A stretch of 64,000 bases of DNA from Paraburkholderia nodosa DSM 21604 (GTDB lineage: Bacteria > Pseudomonadota > Gammaproteobacteria > Burkholderiales > Burkholderiaceae). The notes under the pieces are model-generated. The model was not told the DNA's origin and searched no databases. It was given only the letters and a program-made list of their open reading frames with translations. A program made the translations under genes and the position numbers. Below are positions 54,708 to 63,357 of the stretch, in pieces (within the stretch, counting starts at the first letter, position 1; the number at the start of each line of letters is the position of its first letter). Location of the stretch: contig NZ_JAFA01000013.1 of the NCBI RefSeq assembly GCF_000519185.1, positions 62,001 through 126,000 of the forward strand, in the 5' to 3' direction.

Positions 54708-54932
54708 ATGGATCAATTTTTCATGTCCCGGCCGAGCGCGATCAGCCTGATCGTGCGCTCGCGCCAAGCTCTCCTCGCCGACGCCGACGAGCGCCCAGCC
54801 GCCGAAGCCGAGCGCCTGCGCGCCGCGGCCGCCGACCTCACGCGCCTGCTGTTCGACGTACGCGCCGGGCGTGTGAGCGTGTTCGAGTTGAGCGAACCCA
54901 CGCGCATGCGGGTCGTCGTTTCAGCCGATTGA
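54708..54932 (+). CDS. Small unknown protein, paralogue of the 60056 gene
   Basis: Protein of 74 aa with MDQFFMSRPSAISLIVRSRQ, then a helical middle, then TRLLFDVRAGRVSVFELSEP and TRMRVVVSAD. It matches the 60056-60277 product in MDxxFMxRxxAI at the start, LLxDVRAGRVxxF near the end and a final beta-like segment. The family is not recognised. Both copies follow a tRNA gene. Confidence 0.7.
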   Translation: MDQFFMSRPSAISLIVRSRQALLADADERPAAEAERLRAAAADLTRLLFDVRAGRVSVFELSEPTRMRVVVSAD

Positions 54933-55267
54933 AGCGTCGATGGATGCGCGGACCGGAGCGCAGCGAGGCTGCGGCCCTGCCGCGCCACCTCAGCCGCCAG
55001 AGCCGTGCGAGCGCGCTGATATAATGCGCGACGGCTTCGGAGCCGCTGGGCTTCGAGCGCGCCGCGCCCGCCTGCCGGGCCAAAGGCCGTCGCCGGTTAC
55101 GGCGAACGCGAAAGCGGCTCGCAAGGCGTCCGGCCACGACGGCCCGCGTAGCCCCGGCACCCGCGTCGCCGCGACTAGCCCGACATGCCTCGCACCGAGC
55201 CGAAGGCGCAGCCCGCCCCCATTATCGACAGCCGCGACATCCGCCGCTCTCACAGCCACCCGCGAAG
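54933..55267. other. Intergenic region upstream of trmB
   Basis: High-GC stretch of about 335 bases with chance frames on both strands; no gene, RNA or repeat can be supported. Confidence 0.5.
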
Positions 55268-56050
55268 ATGAATCACGATCCCAACGACGCCGCCCGTCCC
55301 GACTCCACGCAGTCCGACGCACAAGACGCCGCCTCCGACACGAACGCGCAATCAGGTGCCTCCGCCGACGACGCGCTGCACCACCGCCGCATCCGCAGCT
55401 TCGTGACCCGTGCCGGCCGCGTCTCGACCGGCCAGCGCCGCGCGCTCGACGAACTGGGCCCGCGCTTCGTCGTGCCCTACGCGCCCGAAACCGCCGACTG
55501 GGACGCCGTGTTTGAACGGCACGCACCGCGCATCCTGGAGATCGGTTTCGGGATGGGCGCGAGCACGGCGGAAATCGCCGCCTTGCGCCGTGAGGACGAC
55601 TTCCTCGGCGTCGAGGTCCACGAGCCTGGCGTTGGCGCGCTGCTCAAGCTGATCGGCGACCAGAATCTGGAGAACATTCGCATCATCCAGCACGACGCCG
55701 TGGAAGTGCTCGAGCACATGATCGCGCCGGCGAGCCTCGACGGCGTGCACATCTTCTTCCCCGATCCGTGGCACAAGGCCCGCCATCACAAGCGCCGCCT
55801 GATTCAGCCGAAGTTCGTCGCGCATCTCGTCTCGCGCATGAAGCCGGGCGCATACCTGCACTGCGCGACCGACTGGCAGAACTACGCCGAGCAGATGCTC
55901 GAAGTGCTCAGCGCGGAGCCCGCGCTCGAGAATACGGCCGCCGACTACGCGCCGCGACCCGACTACCGCCCGGTGACGAAGTTCGAGCGACGCGGCCTGC
56001 GGCTCGGACACGGCGTGTGGGATCTCGTGTTCCGCCGCCGCGCGGACTGA
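55268..56050 (+). CDS. trmB: tRNA (guanine-N7)-methyltransferase
   Basis: SAM-dependent enzyme of 260 aa that methylates G46 of tRNA. It has ILEIGFGMGASTAEIA (SAM site), FLGVEVHEPGVGAL, the family motif VHIFFPDPWHKARHHKRRLI and TKFERRGLRLGHGVWDLVF. An acidic, low-complexity N-terminal extension of about 45 residues precedes the domain. A terminator follows. Confidence 0.95.
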   Translation: MNHDPNDAARPDSTQSDAQDAASDTNAQSGASADDALHHRRIRSFVTRAGRVSTGQRRALDELGPRFVVPYAPETADWDAVFERHAPRILEIGFGMGASTAEIAALRREDDFLGVEVHEPGVGALLKLIGDQNLENIRIIQHDAVEVLEHMIAPASLDGVHIFFPDPWHKARHHKRRLIQPKFVAHLVSRMKPGAYLHCATDWQNYAEQMLEVLSAEPALENTAADYAPRPDYRPVTKFERRGLRLGHGVWDLVFRRRAD

Positions 56051-56070
56051 AACCGGGAACCGCATGGAAG

Positions 56071-56110
56071 AACGGGCGCCGTGATGTCACGCGGCGCCCG
56101 TTGCGTTTTT
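56071..56110. terminator. Terminator between trmB and uppP
   Basis: Perfect arms AACGGGCGCCG (56071-56081) and CGGCGCCCGTT (56092-56102), then GCGTTTTT. It ends trmB and lies at the end of the convergent uppP gene. Confidence 0.85.
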
Positions 56111-56963
56111 AGTCGTCCCAGCCTAGCCCGCCGCCATAGCCGAACAGCAGGACCACGAGACCGAAAGCGATCCGGTACCACGCGAAGGCGGTGAAATCGT
56201 GCGAAGCCACGAAGCGCAGCAGCCAGCGCACACACGCGAACGCGCTGACGAACGCGGCGACGAAGCCGATGCCGAAGAGCCCGAGCCAGTCCACGGAAAG
56301 CTCGTGCCAGCTCTTGCACAGCTCATAAACGGTCGCGCCGAAGATCACGGGAATCGCAAGGAAGAACGAGAATTCGGTCGCGACACGCCGCTCGAGGCCG
56401 AACAGCATCGCGCCGATGATGGTCGAGCCCGAACGCGACATGCCCGGAATCAGCGCGAAGCACTGCGCGCAGCCCACCTTGAAGGCATCGAGCGGCGTGA
56501 TCTCGTCAATCGAGGTCACGCGCGCGCTGCGCTGCTCGGCGACCGGCAGTCCCTTCGGACCACGCAGGCGATTTTCGACCCACAGGATGACGAGGCCGCC
56601 GCCAACAAGGGCGAACGCCACCGGCACCGGCGCGAAGAGCACCGACTTGATCGTCTTCTCGAACATCAGACCAAGCACGACTGCCGGAATGGTGGCGACG
56701 ATCACGTTGAGCGTGAAGCGCCGCGCATCGGGCCGAGAGGGCAACCCTACGACCACCTCTCCGATTTTGCGCCGGAACTCCCAGCACACGGCGAGGATCG
56801 CGCCGAACTGGATCACCACGTAGAAGGTCTTGGCATACTCGCCGTCGAAGTTGAGCAAGCTGCCGACGACGATCAGATGCCCCGTACTCGAAACGGGCAG
56901 AAATTCCGTCAGCCCTTCGACGATGCCGAGAATCAAGGCCTTGCAGGTCAAAATCCAGTCCAT
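56109..56963 (-). CDS. uppP: Undecaprenyl-diphosphatase UppP (BacA)
   Basis: Membrane phosphatase of 284 aa that recycles the lipid carrier of peptidoglycan synthesis and gives bacitracin resistance. It has EGLTEFLPVSSTGHLIV and the P-loop-like PGMSRSGSTIIGAM, with about eight hydrophobic segments. The ATG at 56963 (MDWILTCKAL) is preferred; AAGGG lies upstream. Confidence 0.95.
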   Translation of the reverse strand: MDWILTCKALILGIVEGLTEFLPVSSTGHLIVVGSLLNFDGEYAKTFYVVIQFGAILAVCWEFRRKIGEVVVGLPSRPDARRFTLNVIVATIPAVVLGLMFEKTIKSVLFAPVPVAFALVGGGLVILWVENRLRGPKGLPVAEQRSARVTSIDEITPLDAFKVGCAQCFALIPGMSRSGSTIIGAMLFGLERRVATEFSFFLAIPVIFGATVYELCKSWHELSVDWLGLFGIGFVAAFVSAFACVRWLLRFVASHDFTAFAWYRIAFGLVVLLFGYGGGLGWDD

Positions 56964-57050
56964 CCCTTTTATCCCTTTTGTTTGAGCGTCGGGACGGCGC
57001 ACGCCGCGCCACGCGACCGACGACGGCCGCGTGCGCCGGCGTTTCGTCGG

Positions 57051-57638
57051 CTACTTCTCGACGATCTGCACGCGTATGCCGTTTGTAAGGATGGTGATTG
57101 TACCGGGTTCGTAGTTGACGCCGGCAAATTGGAGCTGGTCGGGCTTGAACGTATAGACGGGGTAATTGTTGAGCAGCTGGGTGGCGACGAGCGCGGCGAC
57201 CGCGCTCACCTGCGGCGCGTAGGCGGCGGCGTTGCCCGCCATGTCGACGCCATCGACCGAAGGCGAGCGCAGCACCACCGCGCGGCTCGCGCTGTCGTAG
57301 GCGAGTTCGCTCGACACCGTGAACGCGCCGCTCACGGGCTGCTGCATCAACGGGCTTTCGAGGTGCGCGTCGAGCCGCACGGCCACGCGATTGCGATCGG
57401 GCTGCAGCGTCACGACGGGGTTCGTGAGCGAGACGTCGATAATCTGCTGCATCGAGCGGTGATAGGGAAACTTGCGCTGCACCGCGTCCTGCACCTGCTG
57501 CTGCGAAAACGTGTAGTGATCGGGAATGAACGGGAAAATCCCCGTCGCACACGCGCCGAGCGACATCGCCGTACCCGCCGCAGCGCAGGCTGTGAACAGG
57601 AAGGCGCGCCGGGAAACGCGCGTTGCGGTGTGGACCAT
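57051..57638 (-). CDS. DUF1439 lipoprotein
   Basis: Protein of 195 aa with a signal sequence that combines a twin-Arg stretch (SRRAFLF) with a lipobox LGAC. The mature part matches DUF1439 lipoproteins (PDHYTFSQQQVQDAVQRKFP, SLTNPVVTLQPDRNRVAV). It is expected to sit in the envelope. The function is unknown. Confidence 0.85.
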   Translation of the reverse strand: MVHTATRVSRRAFLFTACAAAGTAMSLGACATGIFPFIPDHYTFSQQQVQDAVQRKFPYHRSMQQIIDVSLTNPVVTLQPDRNRVAVRLDAHLESPLMQQPVSGAFTVSSELAYDSASRAVVLRSPSVDGVDMAGNAAAYAPQVSAVAALVATQLLNNYPVYTFKPDQLQFAGVNYEPGTITILTNGIRVQIVEK

Positions 57639-57718
57639 GCGAAATCTCCTTGTTGGGCCGGGACTGGCGCGCCGTCATTCTGGCGCATGGCGGCTGGCCG
57701 ACGCAGTTTGCGCCGGGT

Positions 57719-58036
57719 TCAGCACGAGACTGGCGCTTGCGGCTGGGTTTGCGGCTGGGTTTGCGCCTCGAGACGCGTGAGCCAGACAATCGCCTCCTCG
57801 CGCGACTCGCCGCACATCTCGGGCTGCGGCTGCAGCCCTGAGCAGCACGCCGGCCGCAACGGCGAGCCGAAGATCATGCACCGCAGGTCCTCGCCGAGTT
57901 GAACACAACGCACGCCGGCTGGCTTGCCTTGAGGCATGCCCGGAATCGGGCTAGTAATAGACGGCGCGATGCAGCACGCGCCGCAACCGGGACGGCAGGC
58001 ATGCCCTGAGGCATCGGCGGGAAAAACGCTACTCAC
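57719..58036 (-). CDS. YkgJ-type cysteine-cluster protein
   Basis: Protein of about 105 aa with the metal-binding cysteine cluster CRPGCGACC, RCVQLGEDLRCMIFGSPLRP and ACCSGLQPQPEMC. Such proteins bind zinc or iron; the role is unclear. The start is taken as GTG 58036, with AGGAA 8 bases upstream. The tail is Gln/Thr/Pro-rich (QTQPQTQPQAP). Confidence 0.8.
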   Translation of the reverse strand: MSSVFPADASGHACRPGCGACCIAPSITSPIPGMPQGKPAGVRCVQLGEDLRCMIFGSPLRPACCSGLQPQPEMCGESREEAIVWLTRLEAQTQPQTQPQAPVSC

Positions 58037-58258
58037 TTCGGCTTCCTGGAACTCTGACAGATTGTGTCCGCGCGGCGACGGACCAGACGGCATTGTGCCA
58101 TTGCCCGCATGCGACCTTTTTACACAATCGCTTCTTCCTACGCGCTCGTACACTTTGTCCATCTGGCGCTGTAGGACAAGGGACAGGCCACCTGTGCGCG
58201 GCGTTCCGCGGCGCCGGACGCTGCCCACCCGTGCGCCGCCCTTCCCAGTGAGCTTTGC

Positions 58259-59644
58259 ATGAGCGACGCAGACCTGCTCTTTCGCCCCGACCTGCTTGCC
58301 AAATACGGCGCCAACGGCCCGCGCTACACGTCCTACCCCACCGCCCTGCAGTTCCGCGACGACTTCGATCCCGCCGACTACCGCCGCGCCGCGGCCGATC
58401 CGGGCGCGAGCGAAACCGACCTCTCGCTGTACTTCCACATTCCGTTCTGCGACACCGTCTGTTTCTATTGCGGCTGCAACAAGGTCATCACGAAGAACCG
58501 CGGCCGCGCGAAACCGTATCTCGCGCAGATGATCCGCGAAGTGGAACTGCAGGCGGCGCTGTTCGACACGAAGCGCCCCGTTTCGCAGCTGCATTGGGGC
58601 GGCGGCACACCCACCTTTCTCTCGCTGGAGGAAATGAGCGCGCTCATGGCCGCCACGCGCGAACACTTCGCGCTGCAGCCCGACGATACCGGCGAATACT
58701 CGATCGAGATCGACCCGCGCGAAGCCACGGCGCAGACCATCGCGCATCTGCGTTCGCTCGGCTTCAACCGGCTGAGCCTCGGCGTTCAGGACTTCGATCC
58801 GGTCGTGCAGAAGGCGGTCAACCGCATCCAGCCGCTCGAGCTGACCGTCGACGTCATGAACGCCGCGCGCGCGAACGGCTTCGAATCGATCAGCGTCGAT
58901 CTGATCTACGGCTTGCCGCACCAGAACGTCAAAACCTTCGGCCGCACGCTCGAGACGATGTTGCTGCTCGCGCCCGATCGCATCTCGGTGTTCGGCTACG
59001 CGCACATGCCGCATCTGTTCAAGATGCAGCGTCAGATGGACGAAGCGACCTTGCCCACGCCCGCGGAGCGCATGGCGCTGCTGCGGCTCGTGATCGAGCA
59101 GCTCACCGAGGCGGGCTACGTCTACATCGGCATGGATCATTTCGCACTGCCCACCGACGAACTCGCGCGCGCCCAGGCGCAGCGCACGCTGCACCGCAAT
59201 TTCCAGGGTTACAGCACGCGCGCCGACTGCGACCTGATCGGCTTTGGCGCCTCGGCGATCGGCAAGGTCGGCGACGTCTACGCGCAAAACGCGAAGGATC
59301 TGATCGGCTACGGCGCGGCGATTGGCGCGGGCAGGCTCGCGACCGCGAAGGGCGTGCGCCTCACTGCCGATGACCGTCTGCGCCGCGACATCATCACGGA
59401 ACTCATGTGCAATCTCGAACTGCGTTACGACGAGTTCGAGGCCATCTACGGCGTGCGTTTTCCGGCGGCCTTTGCGGGCGAACTCGAACGGCTGCGCGAG
59501 TTCGAACGCGACGGGCTCGTTGCGCGCAGCGCCGACCGCCTCGAGGTGCTGCCCGCCGGGCGCATGCTGGTGCGCAATATCGCGATGGTGTTCGACCGCT
59601 ACCTTGGCGCGCAGCAGCCAGAACGATTCTCGCGGACGATTTGA
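58259..59644 (+). CDS. hemN: Oxygen-independent coproporphyrinogen III oxidase
   Basis: Radical-SAM enzyme of 461 aa that makes protoporphyrinogen IX without oxygen. The cluster motif is HIPFCDTVCFYCGCNKV. Further motifs are GGGTPTFLS and YSIEIDPRE, with SLGVQDFDPVVQKAVNRIQP. The C-terminal HemN domain is complete. The ATG at 58259 is kept for the normal N-terminus. Confidence 0.96.
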   Translation: MSDADLLFRPDLLAKYGANGPRYTSYPTALQFRDDFDPADYRRAAADPGASETDLSLYFHIPFCDTVCFYCGCNKVITKNRGRAKPYLAQMIREVELQAALFDTKRPVSQLHWGGGTPTFLSLEEMSALMAATREHFALQPDDTGEYSIEIDPREATAQTIAHLRSLGFNRLSLGVQDFDPVVQKAVNRIQPLELTVDVMNAARANGFESISVDLIYGLPHQNVKTFGRTLETMLLLAPDRISVFGYAHMPHLFKMQRQMDEATLPTPAERMALLRLVIEQLTEAGYVYIGMDHFALPTDELARAQAQRTLHRNFQGYSTRADCDLIGFGASAIGKVGDVYAQNAKDLIGYGAAIGAGRLATAKGVRLTADDRLRRDIITELMCNLELRYDEFEAIYGVRFPAAFAGELERLREFERDGLVARSADRLEVLPAGRMLVRNIAMVFDRYLGAQQPERFSRTI

Positions 59645-59774
59645 CGGCTTGCCGGCGCCGCGTAGTTGCCTGAGCGGGCGATTTGCGTCATAATCTCGGG
59701 CTACTTCGAGCGCTTGCATGTTCGCGCTCGGGTGCGAAAAATGAGCAAAAGCACACTAACGCACCCAAACACAC

Positions 59775-59859
59775 GCCTCGGTGGTGAAATTGGTAGACGC
59801 GCCGGACTCAAAATCCGGTTCCGAAAGGAGTGCCGGTTCGATTCCGGCCCGAGGCACCA
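59775..59859 (+). tRNA. tRNA-Leu (anticodon CAA)
   Basis: Acceptor arms GCCTCGG and CCGAGGC with encoded ACCA. The anticodon loop is CTCAAAA between CCGGA and TCCGG, giving CAA. The long variable arm and T arm (CCGGTTCGATTCCGG) are typical of type II tRNA. Length 85 with CCA. Confidence 0.95.
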
Positions 59860-59893
59860 GAATGCTTTCCGGCAGTATCCGCCGGAATCCTGA

Positions 59894-59928
59894 AACCCGC
59901 GAAAGCTCAAGGCTTCGCGGGTTTTTTG
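59894..59928 (+). terminator. Terminator after tRNA-Leu
   Basis: AACCCGCGAAAGC pairs with GCTTCGCGGGTT around a short loop, followed by TTTTTTG. Confidence 0.9.
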
Positions 59929-60055
59929 TTGCCGGCTTGAATCCGGCACGCCCTTCTTTGGACGAAGATCAAGCGTCCCGCGGATGTCGCACGGCGTGCC
60001 GCGCCCCGCTGCTATCGTTGTCGAAGTTATTGAGATAGCAAACCGGGAGCCCACG

Positions 60056-60277
60056 ATGGACCGCATTTTCATGACGCGAGAGGAAGCCATACGCATCCTC
60101 ATCGAGGCCCACGAATCGGTCTCAGGACGCGCTGCCGCAACGTTGATCCGATCGAACGCAGACAGATCCGCCAGGCTCGAAGCGCTGGACCGGCTGCTGC
60201 TCGACGTGCGCGCGGGCCGGGTCGACGAATTTCGCACCTGGCCAGAGGACAGCACCTGCGTCTCGATCACTGACTGA
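60056..60277 (+). CDS. Small unknown protein, paralogue of the 54708 gene
   Basis: Protein of 73 aa: MDRIFMTREEAIRILIEAHE, a short helical part, then LDRLLLDVRAGRVDEFRTWP and STCVSITD. It shares both end motifs with the 54708-54932 product. GGGAG lies 6 bases before the ATG at 60056. The function is unknown; it follows tRNA-Leu, as its paralogue follows tRNA-Gly. Confidence 0.75.
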   Translation: MDRIFMTREEAIRILIEAHESVSGRAAATLIRSNADRSARLEALDRLLLDVRAGRVDEFRTWPEDSTCVSITD

Positions 60278-60298
60278 CGCAGGTCCGCCGCACGAGCC

Positions 60299-62017
60299 TC
60301 AGCGCAAATTCGTCTGCGCCAGCTCCACCACCTCGTCTCCGCGCCCGCTCAGCACCGCACGCAGCATGTAGAGGCTGAACCCTTTCGCCTGCGCCCACTG
60401 CAGCTTCGGCGGCATGGCCAGTTCGTGCTTCGTCGTCACCACGTCGACGAGCGCCGGGCCTGCGTGCGAGAACGCCGCGCGCAACGCCTCATCGAGCGCT
60501 TCAGACGTCTCCACACGCACGCTGAAGAGACCCGCGCCTTTCGCGATATCCGCGAAGTTGGTGGCCGCCAGATCGGTGCCCGTCTCCACATAGCCGCCCG
60601 CCTTCATCTCCATCGCGACAAAACCGAGCGAGCTATTATTCAGGACAACGATCTTGATCGGCAGATCGAGCTGGCGCGCCGTGAGAATGTCGCCGAGCAG
60701 CATCGAAAGGCCGCCGTCGCCGGAGAGCGAGACCACCTGGCGCCCGGCGTGCGCTGCCTGCGCGCCGAGTGCCTGCGGCATGGCGTTCGCCATCGAGCCG
60801 TGGTTGAACGAGCCGTGCAGGCGGCGCCGGCCGTTCATCGTCAGGTAGCGCGCGGCCCAGAGCGTGGGCGTGCCGACGTCGACCGCGAAGATCGCATCGT
60901 CCTCGGCGAGCGCGTCCAGACGCGCCACCACATACTGCGGATGCAGCGGCTTGCCGGCGGCTGCCGGGCGCGCGAGTTCGTCGAGTCCCTTGCGCGCGTT
61001 CGCATAGTGCTCGCGCGCATGCTCGATGAAGCGCCGGTCGGTCTTGCGCGTGAGCTTCGGTGTGAGCGCGCGCAACGTTTCGCGTACGTCGCCGGTGAGC
61101 CCGAGCGTGAGCGGCGCGCGTTTGCCGAGCGCGGCGGCGTCGCGGTCGATCTGCACGATATTCGCGTGCTGCGGATAGAAGTTGCGATACGGGAAGTCGG
61201 TGCCGAGCATGACGAGCGTGTCGCACGACATCATCGCGTGGTAGCCCGAGCTGAAGCCGATCAGACCGGTCATGCCCACGTCGTATGGGTTGTCCCATTC
61301 GACGTACTGCTTGCCGCGCAGCGCATGCACCGTCGGCGCGCCGAGCGCGTCCGCGAAGGCCACCACTTCGTCATGCGAGCCCTTGCAGCCGCTGCCGCAC
61401 AGCAGCGTCACCGCTTCGGAGCGATTGAGCAGCTCGGCTAGCCGGTCGATATCCGCCGACGAAGGCAAGGTCGCCGGACGCGCCGCCTGGGCCCATGCCG
61501 GCTCCTCGTCGGACGCGTCCAGAAGCGCCACGTCGCCGGGCAGCACGATCACGGCGACGCCCTTCTGATCGATCGCGGTGCGCAGCGCGGTGTCGAGCAC
61601 GCGTGGGAACTGCGAGGCGTTCGTCACCAGTTCCACGTAATGGCTGCACTCGCGGAAGAGTTCGGTCGGGTGCGTCTCCTGGAAGTAGCCGAGGCCGATC
61701 TCCGTCGAGGGAATGTGCGCCGCGATCGCGAGCACGGGCGAGCGGTTGCGATGGCAGTCGTAAAGACCGTTGATGAGATGCAGGTTGCCGGGCCCGCAAC
61801 TGCCCGCGCACACCGCGAGCCGGCCGGTCGCCGCTGCCTCGGCGCCCGCCGCAAAGGCGGCGACTTCCTCGTGCCGCGTGTGCATCCAGCGGATCGTGCC
61901 GAGCTTGCGCAGGCTCGCCGACAAGCCGTTCAGGCTGTCGCCCGTCACGCCCCAGATGCGCTCGACGCCGACTGCCTCGAGTGTTTTCGCCAGATGATCC
62001 GCTATCGTCTTCGCCAT
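60299..62017 (-). CDS. poxB: Pyruvate dehydrogenase (quinone), PoxB-type
   Basis: Thiamine-diphosphate enzyme of 572 aa that oxidises pyruvate to acetate and passes electrons to the quinone pool at the membrane. It starts KTIADHLAKTLEAVGVERIW and has GVTGDSLNGL, GSCGPGNLHLINGLYD and the ThDP-binding SLSGDGGLSMLLGDILTA with VLNNSSLGFV. GGAG lies 7 bases before the ATG at 62017. Relatives include acetolactate synthase, but the C-terminal order fits PoxB. Confidence 0.93.
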   Translation of the reverse strand: MAKTIADHLAKTLEAVGVERIWGVTGDSLNGLSASLRKLGTIRWMHTRHEEVAAFAAGAEAAATGRLAVCAGSCGPGNLHLINGLYDCHRNRSPVLAIAAHIPSTEIGLGYFQETHPTELFRECSHYVELVTNASQFPRVLDTALRTAIDQKGVAVIVLPGDVALLDASDEEPAWAQAARPATLPSSADIDRLAELLNRSEAVTLLCGSGCKGSHDEVVAFADALGAPTVHALRGKQYVEWDNPYDVGMTGLIGFSSGYHAMMSCDTLVMLGTDFPYRNFYPQHANIVQIDRDAAALGKRAPLTLGLTGDVRETLRALTPKLTRKTDRRFIEHAREHYANARKGLDELARPAAAGKPLHPQYVVARLDALAEDDAIFAVDVGTPTLWAARYLTMNGRRRLHGSFNHGSMANAMPQALGAQAAHAGRQVVSLSGDGGLSMLLGDILTARQLDLPIKIVVLNNSSLGFVAMEMKAGGYVETGTDLAATNFADIAKGAGLFSVRVETSEALDEALRAAFSHAGPALVDVVTTKHELAMPPKLQWAQAKGFSLYMLRAVLSGRGDEVVELAQTNLR

Positions 62018-62271
62018 GGTGTTCTCCACGTGAGCCGTATGGCGCAGCGCGCGCACCGAGGCCGGGCGCTGCGCGAGAAGAAAATTGGGGGCAAGTATTC
62101 AGGCGTCCGGGTCCTGCAACTGCGCCGGACCTGCCAATACCCTGCGCTACGTTACGCCATCCGCTCGAAATACGCGGTCAAGCCGTGCGAAGCGGACAGG
62201 CGGCGGACACGGCGGCGCGGAACACGTCGCCACGGATAAAATACCCGGCTCTACGCTGTTCGCCGTCCGTC

Positions 62272-62979
62272 ATGAATCTCGAAAGCATTCTCTTCACCCA
62301 GGGTTTCGGCTCACGCCGCCAATGCCGCGCGCTCATCGCCGACGCGCGGGTCGCCGTCGCGGGCGCGCCGTGCACCAACCCGCTCGCAACATTCGACACG
62401 GCCAGCCTGGTCTTCAGCGTGGACGGCACGCCGTGGCCGTTTCACGAGCGCGCCTACATTGCGCTCAACAAGCCCGCGGGCTATGAGTGCTCGCGCGATC
62501 CGCAGCATCACTTGAGCGTGTTTCATCTGCTGCCGACGCAGTTCGCGCAGCGCAACGTGCAATGCGTCGGCCGCCTCGATCAGGATACGACCGGCCTCCT
62601 GCTGCTTTCCGACGATGGCCAGTTCGTCCACGCCTTCACGTCGCCCAAACGCAAGGTGCCGAAGGTCTACGTGGCGAGCACGCGCCATCCACTCGACGAC
62701 ACCCAGCTCAAGGCCCTGCGCGAAGGCGTGCTGCTGCACGGCGAGCGCGAGCCGAGCGCCGCGGTCGCCGCCAACGCACGTGCAGACCACGAGCTGGAAC
62801 TGACCGTGCTCGAAGGCAAATATCATCAGGTCAAACGGATGGTGGCCGCCGCCGGCAACCGTGTCGAGGCGCTCCACCGCGAGCGCATCGGCGGCTTTTC
62901 CCTGCCCGCCGGTCTGGCGCCGGGCGCCTGGCAATGGCTCGACGCCGCCGCGCTCGACGCGTTGCGCAACAACGGGTAA
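62272..62979 (+). CDS. RsuA-family 16S rRNA pseudouridine synthase
   Basis: Protein of 235 aa with an N-terminal S4-like RNA-binding part (LESILFTQGFGSRRQCRALI) and the pseudouridine synthase core with the catalytic Asp in VGRLDQDTTGLLLLSDDG. The C-terminal LEGKYHQVKRMVAAAGNRVEALH is typical. It probably modifies 16S rRNA; the exact site cannot be told. Confidence 0.92.
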   Translation: MNLESILFTQGFGSRRQCRALIADARVAVAGAPCTNPLATFDTASLVFSVDGTPWPFHERAYIALNKPAGYECSRDPQHHLSVFHLLPTQFAQRNVQCVGRLDQDTTGLLLLSDDGQFVHAFTSPKRKVPKVYVASTRHPLDDTQLKALREGVLLHGEREPSAAVAANARADHELELTVLEGKYHQVKRMVAAAGNRVEALHRERIGGFSLPAGLAPGAWQWLDAAALDALRNNG

Positions 62980-63134
62980 ACCACCACCGGGCGGCACGAG
63001 CGCCCGCCGCTCAGTGCGTCGACGCACCGATGCTTGCAAACAGGCATCGCTTTCGCCGCGCCGCAGCATGTCCTTGCCGAGCTTCCGCCCTATACTCGTC
63101 TCAAGAACGATTACAAGTTGCAAGGAGGGGCATC

Positions 63135-63323
63135 ATGATCATCAACGGCTCATTCGGAATCTCATTCGTGTTGATGGCCTTCATGGCGCTAGGGGCGGTT
63201 CTGATTGGGGGCCTGCTCGCGTCGATGCATATGCGACATCAGTATCATCCGAACCTCATCGGGGCGCTCATCGGAGCGCTATTGTGCTTCCTCCTGCTCG
63301 AAGCGCTGCCGGCCATCACGTGA
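63135..63323 (+). CDS. Small two-helix membrane protein
   Basis: Protein of 62 aa with two hydrophobic helices (SFGISFVLMAFMALGAVLIG and NLIGALIGALLCFLLLEALP) joined by a short His-rich turn. AAGGAGG lies 9 bases before the ATG at 63135. It is not recognised; it resembles small inner-membrane proteins of unknown role. Confidence 0.75.
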   Translation: MIINGSFGISFVLMAFMALGAVLIGGLLASMHMRHQYHPNLIGALIGALLCFLLLEALPAIT

Positions 63324-63357
63324 ACGGCACGCTTTGCGCCGCGCCGCCCGCCCGGAG

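Noticed and set aside
57719..59719. A 666-codon minus-strand frame
   Set aside because: Most of it is antisense to hemN in high-GC DNA. Only the last 105 codons are a real gene (YkgJ-type).
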